DNA of 40,027 nt from Clostridiales bacterium (GTDB lineage: Bacteria > Bacillota > Clostridia > Oscillospirales > Oscillospiraceae), in contig DYCR01000016.1 in assembly GCA_019418025.1 (NCBI GenBank), positions 1-40,027 of the forward strand, written 5' to 3'. Shown here in pieces: positions 1 through 8,350 of this stretch; the first letter of the stretch is position 1; every line of letters begins with the position of its first letter. The position numbers were made by a program, and so were the translations under genes. Below the pieces are notes generated by a model. That model made no database searches, was not told where the DNA came from, and saw only the letters and a list, made by a program, of their open reading frames with translations.

Positions 1-1950
1 AGACAGGCCCCGAAGTCCGTCACTCTGCCCGATGCCCAGTGGATGGCAGAGGTCACCTTCCCCGACCGGGCCGGTTATGTGGATGACACCTTGGGCATGA
101 ACAGCATGTACTCCTTCAAGGGCTATGCCGGACAGGGCATGCTCTACATCACCCCCGCCGAGGGAGTTACGGGCTTCACCCTGTTTGTGAACAACCATGC
201 CATCGACACCAGTTCCCTCAGTGCAGGAAAGACCTGGGCCGTGGATATCTCGGCGTACACCGTCAACGGCACGAACACCCTCCAGCTGGGCAACATTAAA
301 CCCATCGAGCTTCCCGAGGCCGTCAAGGTCTGCATCCCCTACCCCACCGTGACAGAGGGCAAGCCCGAGGACGTGGGCATCTCTCAGGCGGCACTCGACG
401 CCATCAGCAGCATCGTGCAATCGGACGTGGCAAACGGCTTCACCAGTGCCCAGATGGCCGTGGTGAAGGACGGCCGTCTGGTCTACCAGAACGCATGGGG
501 CACCGTGAATGCCTATCACCCCGACGGCACCCCCAAGACCGACAGCGCTCCGGTGACCAACGACACCCTGTACGATCTGGCCTCCAACACAAAGATGTAT
601 TCGGTCAACTATGCCCTGCAATATCTGGTCAGTCAGGGGCTTGTGACTCTGGACAGCCGCATCTGTGACATTTTGGGGGATGCGTTCGTGTCCGATACCG
701 TGTCCATCGCCTTTGCCGACTATGACCCCGTGGAGCTTGAAACCGTGAAGCAGTGGAAATCTGCGCTGACCATCCGCGATGTACTGCGCCATCAGGCAGG
801 CTTCCCCGCCGATCCCCAGTATCACAACGATGCCTTTGACCAGACCACCCAGAAACCCGATCCCAACACCAAAAACGTCCTTTACTCCGGTCACGAGGGC
901 ACGGCCCAGACCCGTCAGGCCACTCTGGAGGCCATCTATAAGACGCCCCTCATGTATCAGCCCGGCACAAAAACCGTCTACTCCGACGTGGACTACATGC
1001 TGCTGAGCTTCGTGATCGAAAAGATCACCGGCAAGGAGTTCTCCGCCTTCCTGAAGGAGACCTTCTGGGAGCCCATGGGTCTGGAGCATATCACCTATCT
1101 GCCTCTTGAAAACGGATTCAAGCCCGAGGACTGCGCCGCCACCGAGCTGAACGGAAACACCCGTGACGGTGTGATCTCCTTCACCGGGGTCCGCACCGAT
1201 ACCCTTCAGGGTCAGGTCCACGACGAAAAGTGCCACTATGCAATGGGCGGCATCTCCGGCCATGCCGGACTGTTCGCCAACGCCACCGATCTTGCAAAGC
1301 TTGCATCGGTGATGCTGACCGGCGGCTACGGCGAGAACAAGTTCTTTGACCCCGATGTCATGTCCGTCTTTACCGCCCCCAAGAAAGAGGACACCCCCCA
1401 GTGGGGTCTGGGTTGGTGGCGTGAGGCCAACCTGAAGCGGGAGTGGTACTTCGGCACCCAGTCCTCCCCCAGCACCATCGGTCATCAGGGTTGGACCGGC
1501 ACCCTGACCATGATCGACCCGGAGGAAAATCTGGTGGTGGTCTATCTGACCAACAAGATCAACTCCCCGGTCACCGATCCCGCCGCCAACCCCAACAAGT
1601 TTAACGGCAACTGGTACACCTCCGCCTCTCTGGGCTTTGTGGCGCAGCTGCTGTACCAAGGCATGGACGATCGTGCCGTGTCCTCTCCCGAGGCCCTCAG
1701 CGCCCTGCTTGCCGAAATGGCACGGGATAAGCTGAGACTGGTGAACGCCGCCGAGGGCGTGGATGCCGCCCATCCTCTGGTCCGCTCCGGCTATTCCATG
1801 GTGCAGGTCCTGTTCGATCGGGCAAAGGCCTCCGGCTCCGAAACCGACTGGCAATATGCAAAGGATGTGATGGCACAGCTGGATGCATCCCGTGACGCAG
1901 AAGAGCTGTCCGCTCTGGAGCAGCTTCTGAAGGACGCTCCCAAGGCCTGA
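1..1950 (+). CDS. Serine beta-lactamase-family hydrolase, AmiE-like, 5' partial
   Basis: The reading frame is open from base 1, so the true start lies upstream; the first in-window ATG is at 43. Counting from that ATG, the three active-site motifs of the serine beta-lactamase/class C family are present: SxxK (Ser181-Lys184, SNTK), the Tyr motif (Tyr313, YSD) and HxG (His481-Gln-Gly483). A beta-rich module of about 100 residues precedes the catalytic domain, and a helical tail of about 90 residues follows it. In Bacillus subtilis a protein of this family, AmiE, removes the peptide from MurNAc and is encoded beside murQ, murR, murP and nagZ. Here the gene converges on a mur operon, so a cell-wall amidase role is a reasonable inference. 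An esterase or D-aminopeptidase of the same fold cannot be excluded. Any signal peptide, or an upstream fused domain such as NagZ, would lie outside the window. Confidence 0.75.
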   Translation, partial: RQAPKSVTLPDAQWMAEVTFPDRAGYVDDTLGMNSMYSFKGYAGQGMLYITPAEGVTGFTLFVNNHAIDTSSLSAGKTWAVDISAYTVNGTNTLQLGNIKPIELPEAVKVCIPYPTVTEGKPEDVGISQAALDAISSIVQSDVANGFTSAQMAVVKDGRLVYQNAWGTVNAYHPDGTPKTDSAPVTNDTLYDLASNTKMYSVNYALQYLVSQGLVTLDSRICDILGDAFVSDTVSIAFADYDPVELETVKQWKSALTIRDVLRHQAGFPADPQYHNDAFDQTTQKPDPNTKNVLYSGHEGTAQTRQATLEAIYKTPLMYQPGTKTVYSDVDYMLLSFVIEKITGKEFSAFLKETFWEPMGLEHITYLPLENGFKPEDCAATELNGNTRDGVISFTGVRTDTLQGQVHDEKCHYAMGGISGHAGLFANATDLAKLASVMLTGGYGENKFFDPDVMSVFTAPKKEDTPQWGLGWWREANLKREWYFGTQSSPSTIGHQGWTGTLTMIDPEENLVVVYLTNKINSPVTDPAANPNKFNGNWYTSASLGFVAQLLYQGMDDRAVSSPEALSALLAEMARDKLRLVNAAEGVDAAHPLVRSGYSMVQVLFDRAKASGSETDWQYAKDVMAQLDASRDAEELSALEQLLKDAPKA

Positions 1951-1973
1951 GCTTCTCTCTGACAACACAGCAG

Positions 1974-2007
1974 CAAGGCCCCGGGCTGATATCAGCCCGG
2001 GGCCTTG
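1974..2007. terminator. Perfect 34-base palindrome after the serine hydrolase
   Basis: A GC-rich perfect inverted repeat (arms CAAGGCCCCGGGCTGAT and its complement, no spacer) begins 24 bases after the stop codon of the serine hydrolase. No T-run follows on either strand. It is placed like a terminator or 3' stability hairpin, but intrinsic termination is not certain. Confidence 0.5.
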
Positions 2008-2064
2008 GACTGCCCGAAAAATCAGGAACCTGTCTGCCGAGCATCCCGCCAGACAGCTATTTAG

Positions 2065-2098
2065 AAAAAATCCCCCGCTCCGATCGGAGCGGGGGATT
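2065..2098 (-). terminator. Intrinsic terminator of the mur operon
   Basis: A perfect GC-rich palindrome (2069-2098, half-site ATCCCCCGCTCCGA) is followed, reading the minus strand, by six T residues. It lies just after the stop codon of the last minus-strand gene, so it is a strong rho-independent terminator for murQ-murP-mupG-HAD. A separate palindrome (1974-2007) serves the convergent gene. Confidence 0.85.
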
Positions 2099-2102
2099 GA
2101 TC

Positions 2103-2924
2103 TTACAGTGCAAATTTTTCAATGGCAAGGGCCGCGCCGTCATCCATATTGGTTCCGGTCACGGCATGGGCCGCCTGCCGTACAGGCTCCGGCGCATTGC
2201 CCATGGCAACCCCGACGCCTGCCATTTGCAGCATGGACACATCATTGCCGCTGTCTCCCAATGCCAGAACCTGCTCCGGCAAAATCCCCAGCATGCTGCA
2301 CAGCCGCCGCAGAGCCATGCCCTTGGTCGCAGCCACGTGGGTGATCTCCATACTGCACCCCGAGGCCCACACGCCGGACACCGAAAGCGGAGCAAGCCCC
2401 TGCTCGATCTGCCGCCGCAGCTGCTGCGGCACACCATTTAAGTTGACCTTTTCCACTGCCCCATGGGTACACATGGGACGCAGAGAATCCACCACGATGC
2501 CGTTTTTCGGCAGGATCTCCCGACAGTGAAACCCCAGCTCCGGAACGTCCTTCTGAGCCTGCATGTCCTGCTCGGTCAGATAGAGCCTGCCATCGGCAGA
2601 AAATTCCACCGGCACCCGATGCTCCTGCGCCAGATCCAAGATCGCCTCCAGATCCTTTCCCTCCACAGTGAGGCCGTACAGCACTTCACCGGTGTCCAGC
2701 CTGCGCAGCTGGCTGCCGTTGCACAAAATGGCATATTCCTTCCAGGACTGATCCTCTTTTAAAAACGGGGGCAGCAGCTGATAGGGCCTGCCTGTCACGG
2801 GAACGATCCCGATCCCTTTTTCGTGAGCCCTTTGCAGCGCCGTCAGCAGCCGTGAGGACACGGTCATGTGATCGTCCCGCAGGGCCGTCCCATCCAGATC
2901 CATTGCAATCAGTTTGATTTCCAT
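2103..2924 (-). CDS. Cof-type HAD-superfamily sugar phosphatase
   Basis: The 273-residue product has the HAD nucleophile motif near its N-terminus (DLDGT, Asp9 and Asp11), a conserved Lys in the TKGMAL segment, and the late acidic motif GDSGNDVSML. It has the size and cap type of the Cof/YidA subfamily (class IIB cap). These soluble Mg-dependent enzymes remove phosphate from sugar phosphates and other small phosphometabolites. It is the last gene of the mur operon and starts 15 bases after mupG, so it may relieve accumulation of a sugar phosphate made by this pathway. The substrate cannot be read from the sequence. Confidence 0.85.
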   Translation of the reverse strand: MEIKLIAMDLDGTALRDDHMTVSSRLLTALQRAHEKGIGIVPVTGRPYQLLPPFLKEDQSWKEYAILCNGSQLRRLDTGEVLYGLTVEGKDLEAILDLAQEHRVPVEFSADGRLYLTEQDMQAQKDVPELGFHCREILPKNGIVVDSLRPMCTHGAVEKVNLNGVPQQLRRQIEQGLAPLSVSGVWASGCSMEITHVAATKGMALRRLCSMLGILPEQVLALGDSGNDVSMLQMAGVGVAMGNAPEPVRQAAHAVTGTNMDDGAALAIEKFAL

Positions 2925-2939
2925 ATCGGTCCCTTTCTC

Positions 2940-3986
2940 TCAGCAGCGAACCAGTGCGAACTTCTGTCCCCCCGAAATCCGGTCCATAAGCAGCCATCCG
3001 TTTTCCGGCACTTGACCGATGACATTGACCCGGCTGTCAGCCTTCAGGGGACTGCGGATCATCTGGATCTCGCCGGAGTAGCGTCCGTATTCCAGATTGT
3101 CTATGGTGATGGCTCCCCGCTCCCGTGGCAGGCAGCCCTCAGGCTCCACGGCTTTCCCCACGCAGGAGTAGGTCCGTGACTCGGTGAATCGGATCAGCCA
3201 CTTGGGGGAATCCACCCGGCAGGTGAACACCTGATCGTACAGTCCCTGATACTCCGGCTCCAGAACCGCCGGCACCGAGATGACATTCTCCCGACAGAAT
3301 CTGGCGATGCGCTGCTGCTCCACTTGACTGATGCCGGGATCGGCAAGGAAGATGTTATCCATGCCGAAGCGCAGTGCCAGATCCACAAAGGCGGCACTGG
3401 GCAGGGCGCTGCGGTGCCGCTCCAACGTGGGAAGCCCCTCAAACACAGGCCCCCGCTTTCGGGTGTCCCCGGGGATGAAGGCCTGAACCTTCAGTCCGGC
3501 ATTTTGCAGCATCTTGGTGGTGTTCATCAGCAATTCCTCGTCCAGACCCGTTTCCGGTCTGGGGTAGAAATTGTGCAGGGCGAACACCTGATGTCCCCGT
3601 CCGCTGATGGCACGGGCATCTGCCTCGGATGTGGTGGAAGCATTCAAAACAATGGGCATTTTTTCAGCCATGGCCTCGATCTCCTCCCGAGAGAACCCAT
3701 AGTCGATCCGCAGCGCCCAGATATGCAGGCGAAGGGCGAGCCGGATCAGATCCGGCTCGCCAAACTGAAGGGCTGTCTTTTTGGACACATCAGCGATGAT
3801 GCGGAATCCGTTGTCTGCCAGTTGCCGGCAGACGGATTCTGCACGACGGCAGTAGCCGTCATCAAATTCCTCACTGATGTGCAGCGAGAGGAAAACCGGG
3901 GCGTTTGTCCCTGCCCAGTCACGCAGCGTGGGCCACTGCTGTTCAAATGTGGACAGGTAAACGGAAAATCCCGGTGTATCAAGCAT
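2940..3986 (-). CDS. mupG: 6-phospho-N-acetylmuramidase (DUF871 family), MupG
   Basis: The 348-residue product matches the DUF871 family: a TIM-barrel N-terminal part with SVYLSTFEQQ at the start, a central segment containing ALHNFYPRPETG and FIPGDTRKRGP, and a small C-terminal beta domain ending in VPENGWLLM. The Staphylococcus aureus member MupG hydrolyses MurNAc-6P-GlcNAc in the cytoplasm to MurNAc-6P and GlcNAc. The ATG at 3986 was chosen because the protein then starts as in the family and overlaps the murP stop codon by 8 bases, which suggests translational coupling. The position between murP and the HAD gene, with murQ in the same operon, supports the assignment strongly. Confidence 0.88.
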   Translation of the reverse strand: MLDTPGFSVYLSTFEQQWPTLRDWAGTNAPVFLSLHISEEFDDGYCRRAESVCRQLADNGFRIIADVSKKTALQFGEPDLIRLALRLHIWALRIDYGFSREEIEAMAEKMPIVLNASTTSEADARAISGRGHQVFALHNFYPRPETGLDEELLMNTTKMLQNAGLKVQAFIPGDTRKRGPVFEGLPTLERHRSALPSAAFVDLALRFGMDNIFLADPGISQVEQQRIARFCRENVISVPAVLEPEYQGLYDQVFTCRVDSPKWLIRFTESRTYSCVGKAVEPEGCLPRERGAITIDNLEYGRYSGEIQMIRSPLKADSRVNVIGQVPENGWLLMDRISGGQKFALVRC

Positions 3987-5412
3987 TGGCAACGTCCTTT
4001 TCCTTAATGCCGAACCATGTGATGATGAAGCCCATGACATAGGCAATCACCAGACCCAGCACGAAATACAGCATCATAGCGGGGGTTTTCATCAGCGGGG
4101 TTGCGACCAGACCGGAGGGACCCCAGGCAATGGCCTGAACACCCATCAGCATGCAGAACGCACCGCCGAAGCCGGCACCCAGACCGGCAGTGATGAAGGG
4201 CTTGCCCATGGGCAGGGTAACACCGTAGATCAGAGGCTCGCCAACACCCAGAACACCGGCAGGCAGCGCGCCCAGAATGGTCTGCTGCATGCGCAGGTTC
4301 TTGACCTTACGGGACTTGACATAGATGGCAAGCGCTGCGCCCACCTGACCTGCACCGGCCATAGCCAGACAGGGGAACAGGGAAACGCCGCCCATCTGCT
4401 CAAGCTGTACCGAGTAAATGGGGATCAGGCCGTGATGCAGACCCAGCAGGACCATGGGCAGGAACACCGCAGACATCACAAAGCCGGAGATGATGCTGAC
4501 AACGGGGTTGGTGGAAGCAACCAGAAGGTTCAGAACATAAACCAGACCGTCGGAAATGTAGCCGGTGACGGGCATCAGCACAAAGACGTAGACAACACCG
4601 GTGACCAGAATGGAGATCAGAGGCGTTACGATCAGATCCAGAACATCGGGAACGTGCTTGCGCACCCACTTCTCCACCTTGGACAGCAGCCACACACCGA
4701 CGATAACGCCGATGATGCCGCCCTTACCGGTGGTCAGGATGGACTCCAGAGGGACCTCTGCGTTGTAAAGACCCAATGCCGTGGAGATGGCCACGATATT
4801 TGTGCCGATGGAGGCTGCGCCGATCATGCCGCCCAGAGCGGGAGTTGCACCGAACACCTCAGCCGAGCGGATACCGGTGTAGATGGCGAAGTAACCCAAA
4901 AATGCAGCGCCGAACAGGGAGAACAGGTTCTGCAAAATGAACCAGAAGCCGGCACCGGAGGCGATCCCCTCAGCGCAGGCAGGGATCTGACCCATCAGCG
5001 ATGCAAAACCGTTGAACAGACCGCCTGCGATCACCGCAGGGATCAGGGGGGTGAAGATATTTGCAATCAGCCGCAGACCGTCCTTGAGCTTGCTCTGCTT
5101 CTGTCCGGCCTTGACGGCAGCCTTGTTTTCTTCCCAGCTCTTATCGGTGGAGGTCCCGCCGGCAGACAGCCCTGCATCAGCCTTGAACAGGTCCGTCACC
5201 TTCTTGGCCTTGCCGGGTCCCAGAATGATCTGCATGGTGGCATCCTCTACCACACCCAGAACACCTTCTGTATTTTTGAGCCCTGCAACGTCGGCCTTGC
5301 TGTTGTCCTTCAGGGTCACACGCAGGCGGGTCATGCAGTTGGTTGCGCTGGCCACGTTCTCTTTACCGCCGACCAGCTTCAGGATTGTAATGGAGAGTTC
5401 CTGATTCGTCAT
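3979..5412 (-). CDS. murP: PTS EIIBC component, MurNAc/MurNAc-GlcNAc type
   Basis: The 477-residue product has an N-terminal EIIB domain with the phosphorylated cysteine Cys26 in the CMTRLRV motif. A linker of about 40 residues leads to an EIIC membrane domain from about residue 105, with several hydrophobic helices and the GLHHGLIPIY sugar-site segment. No EIIA domain is attached, as in other MurP proteins, so EIIA must come from another locus. It transports and 6-phosphorylates the sugar at the membrane. The start at 5412 is preceded by AGGAAGAGG at a spacing of 8; an in-frame GTG at 5421 overlaps that site and is rejected. Placement between murQ and mupG fixes the likely substrate as MurNAc or the MurNAc-GlcNAc disaccharide. 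Confidence 0.88.
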   Translation of the reverse strand: MTNQELSITILKLVGGKENVASATNCMTRLRVTLKDNSKADVAGLKNTEGVLGVVEDATMQIILGPGKAKKVTDLFKADAGLSAGGTSTDKSWEENKAAVKAGQKQSKLKDGLRLIANIFTPLIPAVIAGGLFNGFASLMGQIPACAEGIASGAGFWFILQNLFSLFGAAFLGYFAIYTGIRSAEVFGATPALGGMIGAASIGTNIVAISTALGLYNAEVPLESILTTGKGGIIGVIVGVWLLSKVEKWVRKHVPDVLDLIVTPLISILVTGVVYVFVLMPVTGYISDGLVYVLNLLVASTNPVVSIISGFVMSAVFLPMVLLGLHHGLIPIYSVQLEQMGGVSLFPCLAMAGAGQVGAALAIYVKSRKVKNLRMQQTILGALPAGVLGVGEPLIYGVTLPMGKPFITAGLGAGFGGAFCMLMGVQAIAWGPSGLVATPLMKTPAMMLYFVLGLVIAYVMGFIITWFGIKEKDVANA

Positions 5413-5463
5413 TTTATACACCTCTTCCTATAATATGAAACACCGAAACCTCGGGATCTATAA

Positions 5464-5481
5464 AACAGCATATCTGCTGTT
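5464..5481 (-). repeat. Small hairpin between murQ and murP
   Basis: AACAGCA and TGCTGTT form a 7-bp stem with a 4-base loop in the 81-base gap between murQ and murP. On the minus strand it is followed by a short T-rich stretch. It could be a weak attenuator or processing site that adjusts the ratio of etherase to transporter; this is inference. Confidence 0.4.
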
Positions 5482-5493
5482 CATATACATGAT

Positions 5494-6390
5494 TTATTCA
5501 ATGGCCTGACGGACGTGGCCCTTGGCTTTTTCAAGCCGCCGGATTGCCTCCTCCAGACCGCAGTCGGCAAGGATCATGGTAATGGCGGTCTTGGCAGAGC
5601 CGTTTGCCAGAGTGATCTTTTCCTTTGCCACCTCCCGGTCAACGCCGGTGGCCTCCATGACGATGTTCTGGGCGCGGACATGCAGCTTTTCGTTGGTCTG
5701 CATCACGTCCACCATCAGATTTTCATAGGCCTTTCCGGTGGATACCATGGTGGCCGTGGAGATCATGTTCAGGATCAGCTTCTGGCAGGTGCCTGCCTTG
5801 AGTCTGGTGGAGCCTGTGAGGACCTCGGGCCCGGGGACCACCTCGATGGCAAGCTCTGCGGCCTGACCGATGGCACTTCCGGGATTGCAGGAAATTGCCA
5901 CCGTCCGGCAGCCGACCTCCTTGGCATAGGCAAGACCTCCCAGTACATAGGGCGTCCGACCGGATGCGGCAATGCCGATCACGATATCACGCTTCTCAAG
6001 GCTGATGCTCAGAAGATCCTCCCGACCCAGCTCCCGGCTGTCCTCTGCGCCCTCAACGGCCTTGACAAATGCCTTTTCGCCTCCGGCGATCAGGCCTACC
6101 ACCAATTCCGGCGAAACACCGAAGGTGGGGGGACATTCCACTGCATCCAAAACACCCAGACGGCCGCTTGTTCCGGCACCCATGTAAATGATCCGTCCGC
6201 CGGCCTCCACCGATTCGATGGCCCACTGCACGCACCGGGCGATCTGGGGCAGGGCGGGCCTGATGGCCTCAGGGATTCTGGCATCCTCCTGATTCATGGC
6301 AGTTACCAGCTCCAGCGGGGACATCATATCCAGATTCATGGTATTGGGGTTTCTGGTCTCCGTGGACATATTGTTCAAATTAAGACTCAT
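5494..6390 (-). CDS. murQ: N-acetylmuramic acid 6-phosphate etherase
   Basis: MurQ cleaves the lactyl ether of MurNAc-6P to GlcNAc-6P and D-lactate in the cytoplasm. The 298-residue product is the normal length. It has a SIS-type fold with the phosphate-binding segment GAGTSGRLG (residues 71-79), the DAVECPPTFG motif carrying the likely catalytic Glu85, and AVEGAEDS with Glu116. These correspond to the two glutamates studied in Escherichia coli MurQ. The start at 6390 (MSLNLNNM) has GAGGAGC just upstream; an earlier in-frame ATG has no comparable site. It is the first gene of the operon, 57 bases downstream of a strong predicted start site. Confidence 0.95.
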   Translation of the reverse strand: MSLNLNNMSTETRNPNTMNLDMMSPLELVTAMNQEDARIPEAIRPALPQIARCVQWAIESVEAGGRIIYMGAGTSGRLGVLDAVECPPTFGVSPELVVGLIAGGEKAFVKAVEGAEDSRELGREDLLSISLEKRDIVIGIAASGRTPYVLGGLAYAKEVGCRTVAISCNPGSAIGQAAELAIEVVPGPEVLTGSTRLKAGTCQKLILNMISTATMVSTGKAYENLMVDVMQTNEKLHVRAQNIVMEATGVDREVAKEKITLANGSAKTAITMILADCGLEEAIRRLEKAKGHVRQAIE

Positions 6391-6453
6391 GCAAAGCTCC
6401 TCTCCTGCAGGCAGGCCCAGGGGACCATCTGCATATCGCTTCTTGTACACTTA

Positions 6454-6482
6454 ATAATATACGCAATCGCACTTTATGTCAA
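6454..6482 (-). promoter_or_regulatory. Promoter of the murQ operon
   Basis: On the minus strand a perfect -35 TTGACA (6477-6482) and a -10 TATTAT (6454-6459) are separated by 17 bases. Transcription would begin near 6447. The match is good enough that repression by MurR, rather than weak basal strength, is the likely control. Confidence 0.8.
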
Positions 6483-6499
6483 TTAATACAATATACAAA

Positions 6500-6512
6500 G
6501 AAACATTGTTTC
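6500..6512. promoter_or_regulatory. Candidate MurR operator
   Basis: GAAACA and TGTTTC form a perfect inverted repeat around a single T, 17 bases upstream of the murQ -35 box, in the divergent murQ/murR region. RpiR-type regulators bind short palindromes. The assignment rests on position and symmetry only. Confidence 0.35.
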
Positions 6513-6613
6513 ACCATTTGGTGCGTTTGCATATTTTTATTTGTTTTGATGAAACTACCCAAGAATACCGCGTTTCTTTTTATGCGTTTTGACCAATTCA
6601 GAGAATTCGTTTT

Positions 6614-6642
6614 TGTGTATATAGCGAATAGCCTGTATGAAA
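6614..6642 (+). promoter_or_regulatory. Possible murR promoter
   Basis: TTGTGT (6614-6619) and TATGAA (6637-6642) are 17 bases apart upstream of murR. Both boxes are imperfect. A second candidate -10, TAGAAT at 6653-6658, has no good -35. Confidence 0.35.
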
Positions 6643-6687
6643 TAAAATCGCTAGAATAGACGTACTTCACGAAAAGGTAGTGTACAT

Positions 6688-7548
6688 ATGACAAGCGCTC
6701 TTCTAAAATTGCGGGAATCCTCCAAGGGCTTCACCCCCACCGAAAAAGAAATCGCCAAGCAGATCCTGGACGAGCCAGAGCTGGTCGAGAATCTGAGCAT
6801 CCATGATCTGGCGAAAAAAACCTTCGCCTCCCCCTCCACCATCGTGCGGATGTGCCACCATACCGGCTATGCCGGCTACAAGGAATTTCGCAAGGCTGTC
6901 ATCAGCGAGCTGGTCCTGCGGGAGCAGAACAAGAAAAACGAACAGCGGGAGATCGGTCACGCCAACAGTCTTGAGGACATCGTGGAGACCATCACCTATA
7001 AAAATATCATGTCTCTGGAGGACACCAAGAATCTCGTGGATGTGGATGCGATGCGCCAGTGTATCTCCATGATCCAGAATGCCCGGATCGTCTACATGTT
7101 CGGCATGGGTGCCTCATTGTGCGCGGCAAAGGATGCCTACCTGAAATTCCTGCGGCTCAACAAGCTCTGCATTGTCAACGAGGACTGGCACTCTCAGCTC
7201 ATTCAGGCCCGAAACGCCACCAAGGACGATCTGGGGATCGTGTTTTCCTACTCCGGACACACGGTGGAGATGGTGGAATGCATGAAGGCGCTCAAGCAGA
7301 ACCACACCCCCATCATCGCCATCACCCGATGCATCGCCTCCCCCGTCTCCGAGCTTGCCGACCAGAAGCTCTACACCGCCGCCAACGAATCGCTGTTCCG
7401 CAGCGGTGCCATGTCCTCCCGGATCTCTCAGCTGAACATCGTGGACATCCTCTACACCGCCCTGACCAGTGATCACTATGACTCCTCCTTGAGTCAGCTC
7501 TCCCGAACCCATATCCACAAGCCCGGAGAAGCCGACCCCTGCATATAA
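6688..7548 (+). CDS. murR: RpiR-family transcriptional regulator of MurNAc catabolism
   Basis: The 286-residue product has an N-terminal helix-turn-helix domain of the RpiR type (residues 1-78, with TPTEKEIAKQIL and SPSTIVRMCHHTGYAGYKEFR). A C-terminal SIS sugar-phosphate-binding domain follows at about 110-250 (YMFGMGASLCAAKD, FSYSGHTVEMVE). Members that sit beside murQ, such as MurR of E. coli, repress MurNAc genes and respond to MurNAc-6P. The divergent arrangement with murQ-murP-mupG supports the same role. AAAGG lies 8 bases before the ATG, and a strong terminator follows directly. Confidence 0.85.
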   Translation: MTSALLKLRESSKGFTPTEKEIAKQILDEPELVENLSIHDLAKKTFASPSTIVRMCHHTGYAGYKEFRKAVISELVLREQNKKNEQREIGHANSLEDIVETITYKNIMSLEDTKNLVDVDAMRQCISMIQNARIVYMFGMGASLCAAKDAYLKFLRLNKLCIVNEDWHSQLIQARNATKDDLGIVFSYSGHTVEMVECMKALKQNHTPIIAITRCIASPVSELADQKLYTAANESLFRSGAMSSRISQLNIVDILYTALTSDHYDSSLSQLSRTHIHKPGEADPCI

Positions 7549-7555
7549 AGATGAA

Positions 7556-7602
7556 AAAACACTGAGAAAAGCCTTTCACGGATCTTCTCAGTGTTTTCTT
7601 TC
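7556..7602 (+). terminator. Terminator of murR
   Basis: A perfect 13-bp stem (AAAACACTGAGAA at 7556-7568 with its complement at 7585-7597) ends in a T-rich tail. It begins 8 bases after the murR stop codon. Confidence 0.9.
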
Positions 7603-7661
7603 TTTCATCGGGATGCACCCTCATCAGGGCGGTATGATACGGGTGCTGTTTTTTGGTCCCG

Positions 7662-8075
7662 TCAATCCTCAGGGAACAGCTGCTGCTGGCAATACTTGAT
7701 GATAGCGCTGCGGGTGACGATGCCGATAAACGCCCCCTTGTCATCGATCACGGGGACGAAATTCTGGTTCGCCGCCCGATCGATCAGGTCATGCATGGAG
7801 GTGTTGACCTTGACGGGGATATAATCCTTCCGATGCAGGACCTCCATGATCCGGTGGGCCTCCGCCTGACGCATATCCATATAGCACAGATTTTTGATCG
7901 CCCAGAGCAGATCCCCCTCTGACAGGGTGCCGCAGTATTCCCCCCGCTTGTTGAGGATGGGCAGTGAGGTATAGCCCGCACTCTCCATCCGCTCCAGAGC
8001 CTGACGCAGGGTGTAGTCAGCGTGCAGATGGGCGCACATGGCCTTTGGTGTGAGAAAAAACAAGATATTGTTCAT
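7662..8075 (-). CDS. Two-CBS-domain protein
   Basis: The 137-residue product consists almost entirely of a pair of CBS motifs (about residues 10-65 and 75-130), with the typical GYTSLPILNKRGEYCGTLSE and FVPVIDDKGAFIGIVTRSAI segments. Stand-alone CBS pairs usually bind adenine nucleotides and regulate a partner protein; no partner domain is attached. The start at 8075 has AGGAG at a spacing of 6 and is preferred over an ATG 42 bases upstream. It is monocistronic, convergent with murR, and transcribed divergently from the hemolysin III-like gene. Its ligand and target are unknown. Confidence 0.8.
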   Translation of the reverse strand: MNNILFFLTPKAMCAHLHADYTLRQALERMESAGYTSLPILNKRGEYCGTLSEGDLLWAIKNLCYMDMRQAEAHRIMEVLHRKDYIPVKVNTSMHDLIDRAANQNFVPVIDDKGAFIGIVTRSAIIKYCQQQLFPED

Positions 8076-8124
8076 AGATGCTCCTTTATTGCCCCCGTCG
8101 CAATGACCGGGTGTCACTGTTCAT

Positions 8125-8130
8125 ATTATA
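8125..8130 (-). promoter_or_regulatory. Extended -10 of the CBS-domain gene
   Basis: The minus strand reads TGCTATAAT, an extended -10 with a perfect hexamer, about 50 bases before the start codon. No convincing -35 is seen, as is common with extended -10 promoters. Confidence 0.55.
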
Positions 8131-8183
8131 GCACAGGAAGTCATGAGTAGCACATTAATTTTTTATAAATTTTACCAACAGAA

Positions 8184-8280
8184 CACCAAATTTAGCCACT
8201 GCTTTTTGGTGATTAGAGATAACTACTCCCGATTCTATCCACCGGAGAAGGGCACTCTACCACCCGTTTCTGGTAGAATC
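8184..8280. repeat. Two inverted repeats in the CBS/hemolysin III intergenic region
   Basis: CACCAAA (8184-8190) pairs with TTTGGTG (8205-8211). TCTACCA (8256-8262) pairs with TGGTAGA (8271-8277). The second right arm (TGGTAGAATC) can also pair with GATTCTATCCA at 8231-8241. The region has no coding potential and could hold operators for either divergent gene. Confidence 0.4.
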
Positions 8281-8291
8281 CGCACAGTAGA

Positions 8292-8320
8292 GAACCTTTT
8301 GCCCCCATGTGTGCTATGAT
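8292..8320 (+). promoter_or_regulatory. Probable promoter of the hemolysin III-like gene
   Basis: An extended -10 (TGCTATGAT, hexamer 8315-8320) lies 17 bases after a weak -35 position (8292-8297). The start site would be about 25 bases before the start codon. Confidence 0.45.
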
Positions 8321-8350
8321 GATGGTATCAAATCCACGGAGGTCTCACCC

